The notes beneath the pieces were generated by a model. The model did not search any database and was not told the origin of the DNA. It saw only the letters and a program-made list of their open reading frames with translations. A program made the translations under genes and the position numbers. From an uncultured beta proteobacterium (GTDB lineage Bacteria > Pseudomonadota > Gammaproteobacteria > Burkholderiales > Nitrosomonadaceae): a stretch of DNA of 44,455 nucleotides. Below, piece after piece: positions 28,284 to 37,151 of the stretch (within the stretch, counting starts at the first letter, position 1; every line of letters begins with the position of its first letter). The stretch spans positions 1-44,455 of the forward strand of contig CAADGS010000156.1 in the NCBI GenBank assembly GCA_900696615.1, read 5' to 3'.

Positions 28284-28667
28284 ATGACAAAGCAAATAAT
28301 TCATACGGCAGATGCCCCGCAAGCAATTGGCACCTATTCTCAGGCAATTCGCACGAGCGGAGGCAATACTGTTTATTTATCGGGGCAAATCGGATTGGAT
28401 CCCATAAACATGCAAATGGTTGATGGCATTGAAGCACAGATTCAGCAGGTATTTTCTAATTTGAAGGCCGTGGCAAAAGCAAGCGGGGGCAGCTTAAACG
28501 ATATTGTCAAATTGAATATATTTTTAACCGATCTCAATAATTTTGCTTTGGTTAACGAAATTATGGCGAGTCATTTCAGTGAACCCTATCCTGCTCGTGC
28601 CGCAATCGGTGTCAGTGCGCTGCCGCGCGGCGCACTGGTGGAAATGGATGCAGTCATGGTGGTGTGA
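28284..28667 (+). CDS. ridA: RidA-family enamine/imine deaminase
   Basis: The 127-residue protein has the RidA hallmarks: [22 protein letters not shown], and the C-terminal [20 protein letters not shown] with the catalytic Arg in YPARA. RidA hydrolyses reactive 2-aminoacrylate and related imines made by PLP enzymes. AGGAG lies before the ATG. RecG follows 22 bp downstream, so the two are likely cotranscribed. Confidence 0.93.
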   Translation: MTKQIIHTADAPQAIGTYSQAIRTSGGNTVYLSGQIGLDPINMQMVDGIEAQIQQVFSNLKAVAKASGGSLNDIVKLNIFLTDLNNFALVNEIMASHFSEPYPARAAIGVSALPRGALVEMDAVMVV

Positions 28668-28689
28668 TGCATAGTAGTTCTGTTAATGG

Positions 28690-30756
28690 GTGAATGCGGG
28701 GTTATTTCAGCGTGCCATGATCATTACTACCGCAGTGCGGGAGAAATTATTCCGGCTCGGTATCCGTACCGAATTGGATTTGCTATTGCACTTACCGATT
28801 CGTTACGAAGACGAAACGCATCTTTTTGCAATTGCCGATGCATTACCGGGCCAAATGGTTCAAGTTGAAGGTGTCATCCGGCATACTGAAGTGATTACCC
28901 GCCCAAGGCGGCAATTGGTTTGCCGAATAGAAGACGGTAGCGGTAGCTTGGTGATGCGCCTTGTGAATTTCTATTCCGGCCAAATAAAAGCTTACGCAGT
29001 AGGCAAGCGTGTACGATTAGTGGGAGAAATTCGTAATGGATTTTTTGGTGCGGAAATGGTGCATCCTAAATGCCGTATCGTACGTGAAGATGAATCTCTC
29101 GCCACAACCATGACGCCCATTTATCCCACCACTGCAGGCCTCACTCAGAAGGTTTTAACCAGATTGATCAATCAGGTTTTACCAAATACGCAAACCCTGC
29201 AAATACTGACCGAAACTATTCCTAATACGATACTTAAACAGTATCGTCTGATAAGTTTTCGCGACAGTGTGTTTTATTTGCATAATCCGCCGCCCGAAGC
29301 ATCGCTTGATGCATTGCAGTCGCGGACACATGCGGCTTGGCAGCGCATCAAGTTCGATGAATTGTTAGCACAGCAGCTATCGATGCGCTTGCATTACCGG
29401 CAACGCCGCAGCCATACGGCGCCAATGCTTGCACCGGTTAATAAATTAACGCAACAATTTCTTGAGCAATTGGCATTCCAACTGACAGCCGCGCAAATCA
29501 AAGCATTCACGGAAATCAGCCATGACTTGGGCGCTGCGCATCCTATGCAACGTTTGTTGCAAGGTGATGTCGGCAGCGGCAAGACAATCGTGGCAGCTTT
29601 GGCGGCACTCCAAGCAATCGAGAATGACTTCCAAGCAGCTATCATGGCACCGACTGAAATTCTTGCCGAGCAACATTATCGAAAGCTTGCAACATGGTTC
29701 GAACCGTTAGGAATAAATATTGCCTCGCTATCCGGTAGCCAAAAAAAGAAACAAAAGCAAGCCGTATGGGATGACATTGCGTTAGGTAATGTGCAGTTGG
29801 TTATTGGGACACATGCATTGTTTCAAAATCAGGTATCGTTTAATCGATTAGGTTTGGTGATTATCGATGAACAACATCGCTTTGGTGTACATCAGCGCTT
29901 AGCCTTACGACTGAAAGGATTGCGAACCGATAGAGTGCCGCATCAGCTCATGATGAGTGCGACACCAATACCGCGTACACTTTCTATGAGTTATTTTGCC
30001 GATCTCGACGTATCGATTATTGATGAATTACCCCCCGGACGATCGCCGATTGTAACTAAATTAGTTGCTGACAATCGCCGTGACGAGGTTATCGCGCGCA
30101 TACGCCATGCTTGCGAGCAAGGTAAACAAGTTTATTGGGTCTGTCCGTTGATCGAAGAATCGGAAACGCTGCAGTTGCAAACAGCCGTGGAAACGCATGG
30201 AAATTTATGCAAAATTTTTCCGGATTTAAATATCGGTCTTGTGCATGGCCGTTTATCGGCACAGGATAAAGCTGCAGTGATGCATGCGTTCAAACAAGGC
30301 GAAACGCAATTGCTAGTGGCTACCACGGTGATTGAGGTGGGCGTAGACGTACCCAACGCTTCTCTGATGGTAATAGAAAATGCCGAACGCATGGGATTAT
30401 CGCAATTACATCAACTGCGTGGAAGAGTCGGACGTGGTTCGGAAGCCAGTGTGTGTATTTTAATGTTTCAACAACCTTTGTCAGACATCGCCCGCAAGCG
30501 GCTTAAAATTATTTTTGAAAATACCGATGGTTTTGAAATAGCCCGTCAAGACTTACTGTTAAGAGGCCCCGGTGAATTTCTCGGGTCACGGCAAAGTGGC
30601 TTACCCATGTTGCGTTTTGCCGATGTAGAGCAAGATAGAGAGCTTCTTGCAGCGGCGCATGCAGCCGCGGATAAGATGCTCAATGACTTTCCGGAGCTGG
30701 CGCAACAGCATATCGAACGCTGGCTCGGTGATAGAACTGAATGCCTTCGGGTATGA
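28690..30756 (+). CDS. recG: ATP-dependent DNA helicase RecG
   Basis: The 688-residue helicase reverses stalled forks and branch-migrates Holliday junctions. Seen: wedge domain around 50-150, Walker A GDVGSGKTIVA, IIDEQHRFGV, MSATPIPRTL, VEVGVDVPNA (motif V region) and QLRGRVGRG. The frame is closed by a stop at 28684, so the start is the GTG at 28690 or the ATG at 28717. GTG is kept for length, though no strong ribosome binding site supports it. It lies directly behind ridA. Confidence 0.95.
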   Translation: MNAGLFQRAMIITTAVREKLFRLGIRTELDLLLHLPIRYEDETHLFAIADALPGQMVQVEGVIRHTEVITRPRRQLVCRIEDGSGSLVMRLVNFYSGQIKAYAVGKRVRLVGEIRNGFFGAEMVHPKCRIVREDESLATTMTPIYPTTAGLTQKVLTRLINQVLPNTQTLQILTETIPNTILKQYRLISFRDSVFYLHNPPPEASLDALQSRTHAAWQRIKFDELLAQQLSMRLHYRQRRSHTAPMLAPVNKLTQQFLEQLAFQLTAAQIKAFTEISHDLGAAHPMQRLLQGDVGSGKTIVAALAALQAIENDFQAAIMAPTEILAEQHYRKLATWFEPLGINIASLSGSQKKKQKQAVWDDIALGNVQLVIGTHALFQNQVSFNRLGLVIIDEQHRFGVHQRLALRLKGLRTDRVPHQLMMSATPIPRTLSMSYFADLDVSIIDELPPGRSPIVTKLVADNRRDEVIARIRHACEQGKQVYWVCPLIEESETLQLQTAVETHGNLCKIFPDLNIGLVHGRLSAQDKAAVMHAFKQGETQLLVATTVIEVGVDVPNASLMVIENAERMGLSQLHQLRGRVGRGSEASVCILMFQQPLSDIARKRLKIIFENTDGFEIARQDLLLRGPGEFLGSRQSGLPMLRFADVEQDRELLAAAHAAADKMLNDFPELAQQHIERWLGDRTECLRV

Positions 30757-30794
30757 ACGGTTGTAACAGATGCCGGCAGTAATCCAGTTCAAAC

Positions 30795-31667
30795 TCAACA
30801 TTGTGATAAATGGCCAGCCCATTTTGTTTGCTTATGCCGTTGCCATGCCACTTCTTTTCTTATCGCATCGTTGATGACTTGCAAAATATTGCCAACATTT
30901 ACCGGGTAAGACTTTTCTTGTATTTGCTTGGCATGACCGGTTAACGTGGCGTGAGGCAGCTGTCCGCGTTGGTAGTATGACCATATTTCGCTCGCATAAT
31001 CGGTTTTTGCAAGTTCCGGATAGAATCGACTGAAATAAGCAGTCAAGTTATCGACATCGCGCTTGATGATAGTGCGGGCATGGTGATGATTTTCAGCACT
31101 AATTGCTTGAGGTAAGTCGATAATAACGGGACCGTGCCTACCCACGAGTACGTTATATTGCGATAAATCGCCATGCACGATTCCGGCGCAAAGCATCTTC
31201 ACAATTTGTTTAATGAGAATGCGGTGATATTTCCGCGCTTGTTCCGGTGTCAAAATTAAATCGCTTAAGCGTGAAGCGACATTTCCTTCTGAGTCGGTTA
31301 TCAATTCCATCAATAAAACTCCGGCAAAGAAATTATAAAATTTAGGCACTTGTATTCCGTAGTCACTCAGGCGGCATAGCATATCCACTTCGGTGGATTG
31401 CCATGCTTCTTCATGAATGTGTTGATCGTGGCCATTCTTTTCCATGATGCGAATGCGTCGGCTATTTTTAATTTTACGTTCTTCGTTGTAAGAAAATCGG
31501 TGCAGAAAATTGCGCTTATTACTTTCTTTATAAACTTTTGCACAGCGAATTTTTTTGCCACAGCGCACCATATAAATCATTGCTTCCTTACCGGTCATGA
31601 GTTGGCACATAACGCTATCGATTATTCCTTCTTCAATCAGTGGTTCAAGCCGTTTTGGTATTCTCAT
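30795..31667 (-). CDS. RIO1-like serine protein kinase
   Basis: The 290-residue protein carries a RIO-type kinase domain: GKEAMIYMVRCG with the ATP-site Lys in CAKVYKE, the catalytic loop HGDLSQYNVLV (Asp as base) and the metal-binding Asp in IIDLPQAI instead of DFG, as expected for RIO kinases. Bacterial members are uncommon and poorly studied. An extra C-terminal tail of about 60 residues follows the domain. The gene is single, converges with recG, and is preceded by a dyad-linked promoter shared with secreted-protein genes (31800-31845). That suggests co-regulation with the corA-like gene. No target is known. Confidence 0.85.
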   Translation of the reverse strand: MRIPKRLEPLIEEGIIDSVMCQLMTGKEAMIYMVRCGKKIRCAKVYKESNKRNFLHRFSYNEERKIKNSRRIRIMEKNGHDQHIHEEAWQSTEVDMLCRLSDYGIQVPKFYNFFAGVLLMELITDSEGNVASRLSDLILTPEQARKYHRILIKQIVKMLCAGIVHGDLSQYNVLVGRHGPVIIDLPQAISAENHHHARTIIKRDVDNLTAYFSRFYPELAKTDYASEIWSYYQRGQLPHATLTGHAKQIQEKSYPVNVGNILQVINDAIRKEVAWQRHKQTKWAGHLSQC

Positions 31668-31680
31668 AGATTAGTGTGCA

Positions 31681-31706
31681 AACGTATGATAATTTTTTCA
31701 TACGTT
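31681..31706. repeat. Inverted repeat in the RIO kinase leader
   Basis: AACGTATGA (31681-31689) pairs with TCATACGTT (31698-31706), 9-bp perfect stem, 8-nt loop, just 13 bp before the kinase start codon. It could hinder ribosome access or be an operator. Confidence 0.5.
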
Positions 31707-31799
31707 CGGCAATCTCCTTTAATCATGTAATGAAATAGAATAAATGTATGGCTGGCGGCATCGGCCGCCTATCCCGCGATAATTAGCCATATTTGGCAA

Positions 31800-31828
31800 A
31801 TTGTAAGGAGAATGATTTCTTTTGAAAA
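31800..31828 (-). promoter_or_regulatory. Sigma70-like promoter of the RIO kinase
   Basis: Minus strand: -35 TTTTCA (31828-31823) and -10 TACAAT (31805-31800), separated by exactly 17 bp; the predicted start near 31793 gives a leader of about 126 nt. The -35 is weak, the -10 good. The dyad abuts the -35. Confidence 0.6.
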
Positions 31829-31845
31829 TGTGACAAATTGCCGCA
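31829..31845 (-). promoter_or_regulatory. Operator candidate, dyad copy E (RIO kinase)
   Basis: TGTGACAAATTGCCGCA, differing from the perfect dyad at one position in each half. It touches the -35 of the kinase promoter, as in the other four copies. Confidence 0.6.
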
Positions 31846-32131
31846 CTGCGGTCTCGGTGATGAGCCGGTTGCGGGCATCGCCAACGCTTACGCGCAATTC
31901 ATGCGAAATTAAGGATTGGATCTGGAAGACGATGTTGCAGATCTCAATTGGCGCTTTCCAGCTTCAGGATGCGGTTGGCGGCTCTATATACCCGGCATAC
32001 CTTGCGGTTCAGATCACTCCGGTTGTTGATTTTGTGAAATCTAGGGTTTTTGCAACGACCCTGATTGTTTTTAATCGTAGTACCAATGAATCATGTCTTT
32101 GGCGGCCTAAAAACCTAATTCATGAAATGGA

Positions 32132-33220
32132 TTAGTTTTTTGCACCCATTTCCAAGGCGCGTTTTCTGGATAATTGCGCGGCTTCGTCTGAATCAGGCGC
32201 TTCCAGCCAGCCATGCAGATGGGCGCAACTAAGCTCTGCAAGAAATTGAATCCAATCGTTTCGTTCGTTGAGGCATGGAATATAATGGAGTTCCTTGCCG
32301 CCTGCTTGAATAAATATGTCTCTGCCTTCCATGGCAATTTCTTCTAATGTTTCCAGACAATCGGATACAAAGCCTGGGCAGATAACGTCAACTCTTGGCG
32401 TACCGGCTTTCCCAAGTTGCATTAAGGTTGTAGCGGTATAAGGAGTTAACCACTTAGCTTTACCGAAACGGGATTGAAAACAAACCGAATATTGGTCTGC
32501 ATTTAGAGCCAATGCTTCAGCCAATAATCGTCCGGTTTTCTGGCAGAAACAATGATAAGGATCGCCTTTATCAAGATTTGCACGTGGCGTGCCATGAAAA
32601 CTGATGATCAGCTTATCCGGGCGACCATGGCTGTTCCAGTAATCCCGCACATTCTGTGCCAATGCCGCAATATAGCCGGGTTGATCATGATATTGTTTGA
32701 TGGTGCGAATCGCCGGTTGGTTGCGCATGCGCTGCAATACCGCAAAAACATTATCCATAGCCGCCGCTGTACTGCTTGCAGCATATTGAGGGAATAACGG
32801 GATCACAAGGATACGTTCACATCCTTGCGCCTGCATTTTCTCCATCACCGATGCAATAGATGGCTTGCCAATGTTCATGGCGTATTCCACGATAGGAGGG
32901 AATTGCAATCGTTTCTGCAATTCGATACGCAATAAATTTGTTTGTCGCTCCGTATGCACTTTTAGCGGAGACCCCTCAGGCATCCAAATTTTTGCATATT
33001 TCTCGGCCGATTTGCTGGGTCTGAAAGGTAAAATAAAGCCATATAAAATAGGCCACCATATAAGCCGAGGTACTTCTATCACACGAGGGTTACTCAAAAA
33101 TTCTTTAAGATAAGGATGTAATGCTTGCGCAGTCGGTGCATCAGGGGTACCTAAATTGATTAAAAGTATGCCGGTTCGATCGGGAGAACCGTGCTGGTAA
33201 TTTGATTTAGAGATCATCAT
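32132..33220 (-). CDS. hemH: Ferrochelatase
   Basis: The 362-residue enzyme inserts Fe(II) into protoporphyrin IX to make haem. Seen: [13 protein letters not shown] near the N-terminus, YPLRF-type core replaced by [14 protein letters not shown], the catalytic His in IISFHGTP, and [17 protein letters not shown] chose the ATG at 33220, 7 bp after the hrcA stop; the longer frame would run back inside hrcA. No clear ribosome binding site precedes it, so translation may depend on coupling to hrcA. The hrcA-hemH order suggests one transcript. Haem supply links it to the di-haem peroxidase only in a general sense. Confidence 0.95.
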   Translation of the reverse strand: MMISKSNYQHGSPDRTGILLINLGTPDAPTAQALHPYLKEFLSNPRVIEVPRLIWWPILYGFILPFRPSKSAEKYAKIWMPEGSPLKVHTERQTNLLRIELQKRLQFPPIVEYAMNIGKPSIASVMEKMQAQGCERILVIPLFPQYAASSTAAAMDNVFAVLQRMRNQPAIRTIKQYHDQPGYIAALAQNVRDYWNSHGRPDKLIISFHGTPRANLDKGDPYHCFCQKTGRLLAEALALNADQYSVCFQSRFGKAKWLTPYTATTLMQLGKAGTPRVDVICPGFVSDCLETLEEIAMEGRDIFIQAGGKELHYIPCLNERNDWIQFLAELSCAHLHGWLEAPDSDEAAQLSRKRALEMGAKN

Positions 33221-33227
33221 TGTTATT

Positions 33228-34247
33228 TTAGTGTTGAGATAAGCTACTGGACAGGAGCTTCGCAGTAATATTGACAATCGGAATGATGCGTTCATAGGCC
33301 ATGCGCCGCGGGCCGATTACCCCTACGGCACCGACAATTTCCCCTTCAATTTCATAAGGTGCCGTTACTACACTGAATTCTTCGAGTGACGCAATGTCGG
33401 ATTCACCGCCAATAAAAATTTTTACACCATGTCCTTGGCGGCTTAATTCCAAAAGCTGCAATAATTTGGTTTTGCGTTCGAACAATTCAAACAATTTTTT
33501 TAAAGAAATCATATTTTCAGTCAAATCATCGACTTGAATGAGATTCCGTTCTCCGGCCAATACGACTGCTTCACTATTTTCAGTGATAGCGTTGCCGCCA
33601 ACTTCGATGGCAGCATTCATCAGACAAATCATGTCGCTACGCAATTGCTTGAGTTCCCCGCTTAATCGGCTGCGAATCTCGTCGAGGGTGCAACCGGCGT
33701 AATGCTGGTTGATGAAATTTCCCGCTTCAATCAAATCGGATTGACTATAAGATTTATCAGGGAAAATGATGCGGTTTTGCACATCGCCATCGGGTGTTAC
33801 GATAATGAGCAAGATGCGTTTCTCTGAAAGTGCCATAAATTCGACATAGCGAAACACCGCTCCTTTGCGTTTGGGGGTTACGACTACCCCGGCAAAATGC
33901 GTAACTTCAGATAAAAGTTGAGGTACCGTACCGATTAAACGTGACGGATTATCAGGGTGAAGCTGGCTTTCCAAGTGATCAAGCTCTTCCTTGTCCAGTG
34001 ATTTAACAACCAACAGGGTATCAATAAAAAGACGGTAGCCTTTGGGGGTTGGGATTCGTCCTGCCGAAGTATGCGGGCTGGTGATTAATCCCATTTCTTC
34101 CAGATCAGCCATAACATTACGTATGGTTGCTGGACTTAAATCTAAACCTGAGAACTTGGACAACGCACGGGAGCCGACTGGTTGCCCTTCGTGAATGTAT
34201 CGTTCAACCAAGGTTTTTAATAATATTTGAGCACGTTCGTTTAACAT
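33228..34247 (-). CDS. hrcA: Heat-shock repressor HrcA
   Basis: The 339-residue protein begins with the HrcA winged helix ([29 protein letters not shown], of which the PVGSRALSK motif is diagnostic) followed by [17 protein letters not shown] and TSAGRIPT. The GAF-like middle and the closing [16 protein letters not shown] motif are present. HrcA represses heat-shock operons by binding CIRCE elements with the help of GroEL. I see no CIRCE element upstream of this gene, so it is not obviously self-regulated. dnaK, grpE and groEL are not in the window. Confidence 0.95.
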   Translation of the reverse strand: MLNERAQILLKTLVERYIHEGQPVGSRALSKFSGLDLSPATIRNVMADLEEMGLITSPHTSAGRIPTPKGYRLFIDTLLVVKSLDKEELDHLESQLHPDNPSRLIGTVPQLLSEVTHFAGVVVTPKRKGAVFRYVEFMALSEKRILLIIVTPDGDVQNRIIFPDKSYSQSDLIEAGNFINQHYAGCTLDEIRSRLSGELKQLRSDMICLMNAAIEVGGNAITENSEAVVLAGERNLIQVDDLTENMISLKKLFELFERKTKLLQLLELSRQGHGVKIFIGGESDIASLEEFSVVTAPYEIEGEIVGAVGVIGPRRMAYERIIPIVNITAKLLSSSLSQH

Positions 34248-34526
34248 GGATTGATTCTACACCAAGCAATAACGTTCATATTGTATTGTAAGCAGTACTT
34301 TTGCTTCATTTTTATATGCTACACTTTTCAAAACCCGGTACATGGCTAGTTTCTTGAGTTTAGCCGTGTGTCTACCGATTTTATCGATTGAATATTTTTG
34401 AGTGAGTGTATACGCTGGAATTTTTTTCCGAGGCAGATTATAGATGGGTTTAAACTATTTTTTAATAGCAAGTTGGGTGTTGATGCCGGATTCTTACCCT
34501 AGACTAATCGACGGTACGACCACATA

Positions 34527-35399
34527 ATGCGTTCACCGTTTACTTCCATTGCGTTAATCGGTAAACATAAAAATCCGGAAATTGCGACGCCGCTTCTCAA
34601 GCTTGCCGAATATTTAAGTGAAAAGAATTACCGGGTTTTGCTCGATCATCTAACGGCATCTCACATTGGGAATGACAAATACGCAGTTCTGACATTGGAA
34701 GAAATTGGCGAAAAGGCGGATCTGGCGGTGGTAATGGGTGGTGATGGCACAATGCTTAATATTGCGCGCATGCTGGTTTCTTACGATGTGCCATTAATCG
34801 GCATCAATCAGGGAAGGCTTGGTTTTCTAACCGATTTATCGGCTGATACCATGTTTGAAACGCTCGATGAAATGCTCGCAGGACACTATACCGCTGAGCG
34901 CCGCATGTTGTTGTACGCTGAAGTCATACGTAATGGCAACAGTGTATTTGGCAGCCTGGCATTCAACGATGTTGTGCTGTACCGGGGAATGAGCAGCGGC
35001 ATGATTGAATTCGAAGTGAAAGTCGACAACGAATATGTCAATACTTTACGCTCCGACGGTTTGATTGTGGCGACACCGACCGGTTCGACAGCCTATGCGT
35101 TATCGTCGGGCGGCCCAATTCTGCATCCAAGCTTGGACTTGATTGCGTTAGTTCCGGTTTGTCCGCACACCCTGAGTAATCGTCCGATCGTGATCGGTCC
35201 CGATGCGAGTGTACAAATTCAGTTGCTGAGTTCAACCAATGTGCGCATAAACTGTGACAGTCATTCCTGCTTCGATTTGGAACAAACGGATAATATTGTC
35301 GTGCGGCGTTTCCCTAAAACCGTACGGTTATTGCATTCGATTAACCACAGTTACTATCGTACGCTTCGAGAGAAGTTAGGATGGAGTGAATTTCCCTGA
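34527..35399 (+). CDS. nadK: NAD kinase
   Basis: The 290-residue enzyme phosphorylates NAD to NADP. The GGDGTM motif lies at residues 71-76, the substrate-binding FNDVVLYRG around 148 and the glycine-rich ATPTGSTAYALSSGGP after 183. It is divergent from hrcA (279-bp gap with an imperfect stem-loop around 34338-34376) and 22 bp ahead of recN. The nadK-recN pair is a common proteobacterial arrangement. Confidence 0.96.
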   Translation: MRSPFTSIALIGKHKNPEIATPLLKLAEYLSEKNYRVLLDHLTASHIGNDKYAVLTLEEIGEKADLAVVMGGDGTMLNIARMLVSYDVPLIGINQGRLGFLTDLSADTMFETLDEMLAGHYTAERRMLLYAEVIRNGNSVFGSLAFNDVVLYRGMSSGMIEFEVKVDNEYVNTLRSDGLIVATPTGSTAYALSSGGPILHPSLDLIALVPVCPHTLSNRPIVIGPDASVQIQLLSSTNVRINCDSHSCFDLEQTDNIVVRRFPKTVRLLHSINHSYYRTLREKLGWSEFP

Positions 35400-35421
35400 T
35401 ATTCCAATTCAATGCACGATT

Positions 35422-37116
35422 ATGTTAAAACGCCTCCGCATCAAAGATTTTGTCATTGTAGATTGGATCGAGCTTGATTTTATGTCCGGTTTTACAGTGC
35501 TAACCGGAGAAACAGGGGCTGGAAAATCCATTTTGATCGATGCACTGGGCTTAGCTTTGGGTGAGCGGGGTGATGCCAACCAGATCCGCGATGGCTGTGT
35601 GCGTGCTGAAATCGATGCCGCATTTGAAGTCCATGCCTTGCCGGATTTGGCGCATTGGTTAAATGACAATGATTTGCAGGGTGATGCGGACATCTGTTTG
35701 ATACGCCGTGTTCTGGAAGCAAATGGCCGTTCGCGCAGCTATATCAATGGTCATGCGGTCACTTTGCAGCAATTGCGTAACGCAGGAGAGTTTCTGGTTG
35801 CCATTCATAGTCAACATGCACACCAGACTCTATTGCACAAAGATGAGCAGCGCGAATTATTCGATGCTTATTGCGGTTGTACCGATTTGGCCAATGCTGT
35901 CAAGTCGGCGTATCAGGATTGGCAAGATTGCTATCATCGAAGGATTGCAATGGCGCAACGTGCAGAAGAATTCCGTGACAAATGTGAACAGCTTGAGTGG
36001 CAAATCCAGGAACTATCTGCGCTCAATTTTACGCTCGATGAATGGCAAATACTTCAAGCCGATCACAACCGTTTGTCGCATGTGGCCACCTTGCTGGCAG
36101 TTACCGATACGGCCATTGAAGGATTATCGGAAAGCGAATCGGCGGTCATAGCTCAAATCAGTGCCATCCATACTCAGTTAAGAAATCTTCTGGCTTATGA
36201 CGATCAACTAAAAGCGGTTGTCGATTTGCTGGATTGTGCTCAAATTCAACTGCAAGAAGGGGTCCGGGATTTGAAATCTTACCGCCAAGGCCTTGACCTC
36301 GATCCGCAAACATTGCAAGAAATCGAACAGCGAGTATCGGCGATTCATACAGCGTCAAGAAAATTTCGTGTAACCGCAGAAGAATTGCCGCAGCTTCTCG
36401 TCACATTGACGCATCGGCTTGACGAACTAGGCTCAGAATCCGATATGAGTGAGTTACAGGCACGTGAAAAGAAAGCACAGCACGAATATTTGGAATTAGC
36501 CAAAAAATTAAGCTCTGCACGCCGGCAAGGCAGTGAAACACTCTCGCGCGAAGTAAGTGCCGCGATGCAAACGCTGGCAATGCAAGGCGGCGAATTCGCG
36601 GTGATACTAACCTCCCTCGATACAGAGCACGCCAACGCGCATGGAATGGAGCAAATTGAATTTCAAGTTAAAGCCCATCAAGGTGTACCGCTGCGATCGT
36701 TGGCAAAAGTAGCATCCGGTGGTGAATTATCGCGCATTAGCTTGGCTATTCAAGTTATCACCAGCGATATTGGAAAAGCGCCAACATTAATTTTTGACGA
36801 AGTCGATGTGGGTATTGGTGGAGGCGTTGCTGAGATTGTCGGCAATTTATTGAAGAAATTGGGAACGGAACGTCAAGTATTGTGCATTACACACTTACCG
36901 CAAGTCGCCGCTCTGGGGGATCATCAGTGGCAAGTTGTAAAAATGAAAGGGCCGGTCGAGAATCACGTAATTTTGAGCAAAATTCGCATTCTGAATCAGC
37001 AAGAACGCATTGAAGAGATTGCACGGATGCTGGGCGGTATTCATATCACTGAAACCACGCGCAGGCATGCAGCGGAAATGTTGGAGCACGGCACATGCGC
37101 AACTATTCGTCGATAA
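35422..37116 (+). CDS. recN: DNA repair protein RecN
   Basis: The 564-residue SMC-like ATPase acts in double-strand break repair. The ATG at 35422 gives the typical start MLKRLRIKDFVIVDWIEL; the open frame extends 12 codons upstream into nadK and is not needed. Walker A GETGAGKS is at 29-36, coiled coils fill the middle (about 150-380), and the C-terminal part has the signature VASGGELSRISLA and Walker B LIFDEVDVGIGG. The stop codon lies in the first bases of a terminator stem. Confidence 0.96.
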   Translation: MLKRLRIKDFVIVDWIELDFMSGFTVLTGETGAGKSILIDALGLALGERGDANQIRDGCVRAEIDAAFEVHALPDLAHWLNDNDLQGDADICLIRRVLEANGRSRSYINGHAVTLQQLRNAGEFLVAIHSQHAHQTLLHKDEQRELFDAYCGCTDLANAVKSAYQDWQDCYHRRIAMAQRAEEFRDKCEQLEWQIQELSALNFTLDEWQILQADHNRLSHVATLLAVTDTAIEGLSESESAVIAQISAIHTQLRNLLAYDDQLKAVVDLLDCAQIQLQEGVRDLKSYRQGLDLDPQTLQEIEQRVSAIHTASRKFRVTAEELPQLLVTLTHRLDELGSESDMSELQAREKKAQHEYLELAKKLSSARRQGSETLSREVSAAMQTLAMQGGEFAVILTSLDTEHANAHGMEQIEFQVKAHQGVPLRSLAKVASGGELSRISLAIQVITSDIGKAPTLIFDEVDVGIGGGVAEIVGNLLKKLGTERQVLCITHLPQVAALGDHQWQVVKMKGPVENHVILSKIRILNQQERIEEIARMLGGIHITETTRRHAAEMLEHGTCATIRR

Positions 37117-37140
37117 GTCCCGTCTTTGAAGACGGGACTT
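37115..37140. terminator. Hairpin overlapping the recN stop codon
   Basis: 12-bp perfect stem AAGTCCCGTCTT (37115-37126) with AAGACGGGACTT (37129-37140), 2-nt loop as drawn (a 4-nt loop in practice). It lies between convergent recN and the RTX gene and can end both. Confidence 0.75.
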
Positions 37141-37151
37141 GTCTCACTGAA

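Larger units (their letters stand above)
31668..32131. other. Gene-poor region upstream of the RIO kinase
   Basis: The left third is the leader and promoter of the kinase gene: a hairpin at 31681-31706, a small GC hairpin GGCGGC/GCCGCC at 31754-31769, a -10/-35 pair and the dyad at 31829-31845. From 31846 to 32131, more GC-rich than typical spacer here, I find only a 107-codon open frame without support. It may be the eroded remnant of a gene, but I cannot name it. Confidence 0.4.

Noticed and set aside
31681..31706. NikR-like operator GTATGA...TCATAC
   Set aside because: The half-sites resemble NikR boxes, but the spacer is 10 bp or less instead of 16, so a NikR site is unlikely.
31812..32135. 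Plus-strand open frame of 107 codons between the RIO kinase and hemH
   Set aside because: It overlaps the dyad and -35 region of the kinase promoter at its start and has no recognisable domain. AAGGAG at 31805-31810 is too close to its start to count as support.
34248..34526. Search for a CIRCE element upstream of hrcA
   Set aside because: No GAGTGCTAA-type inverted repeat is present in this gap.
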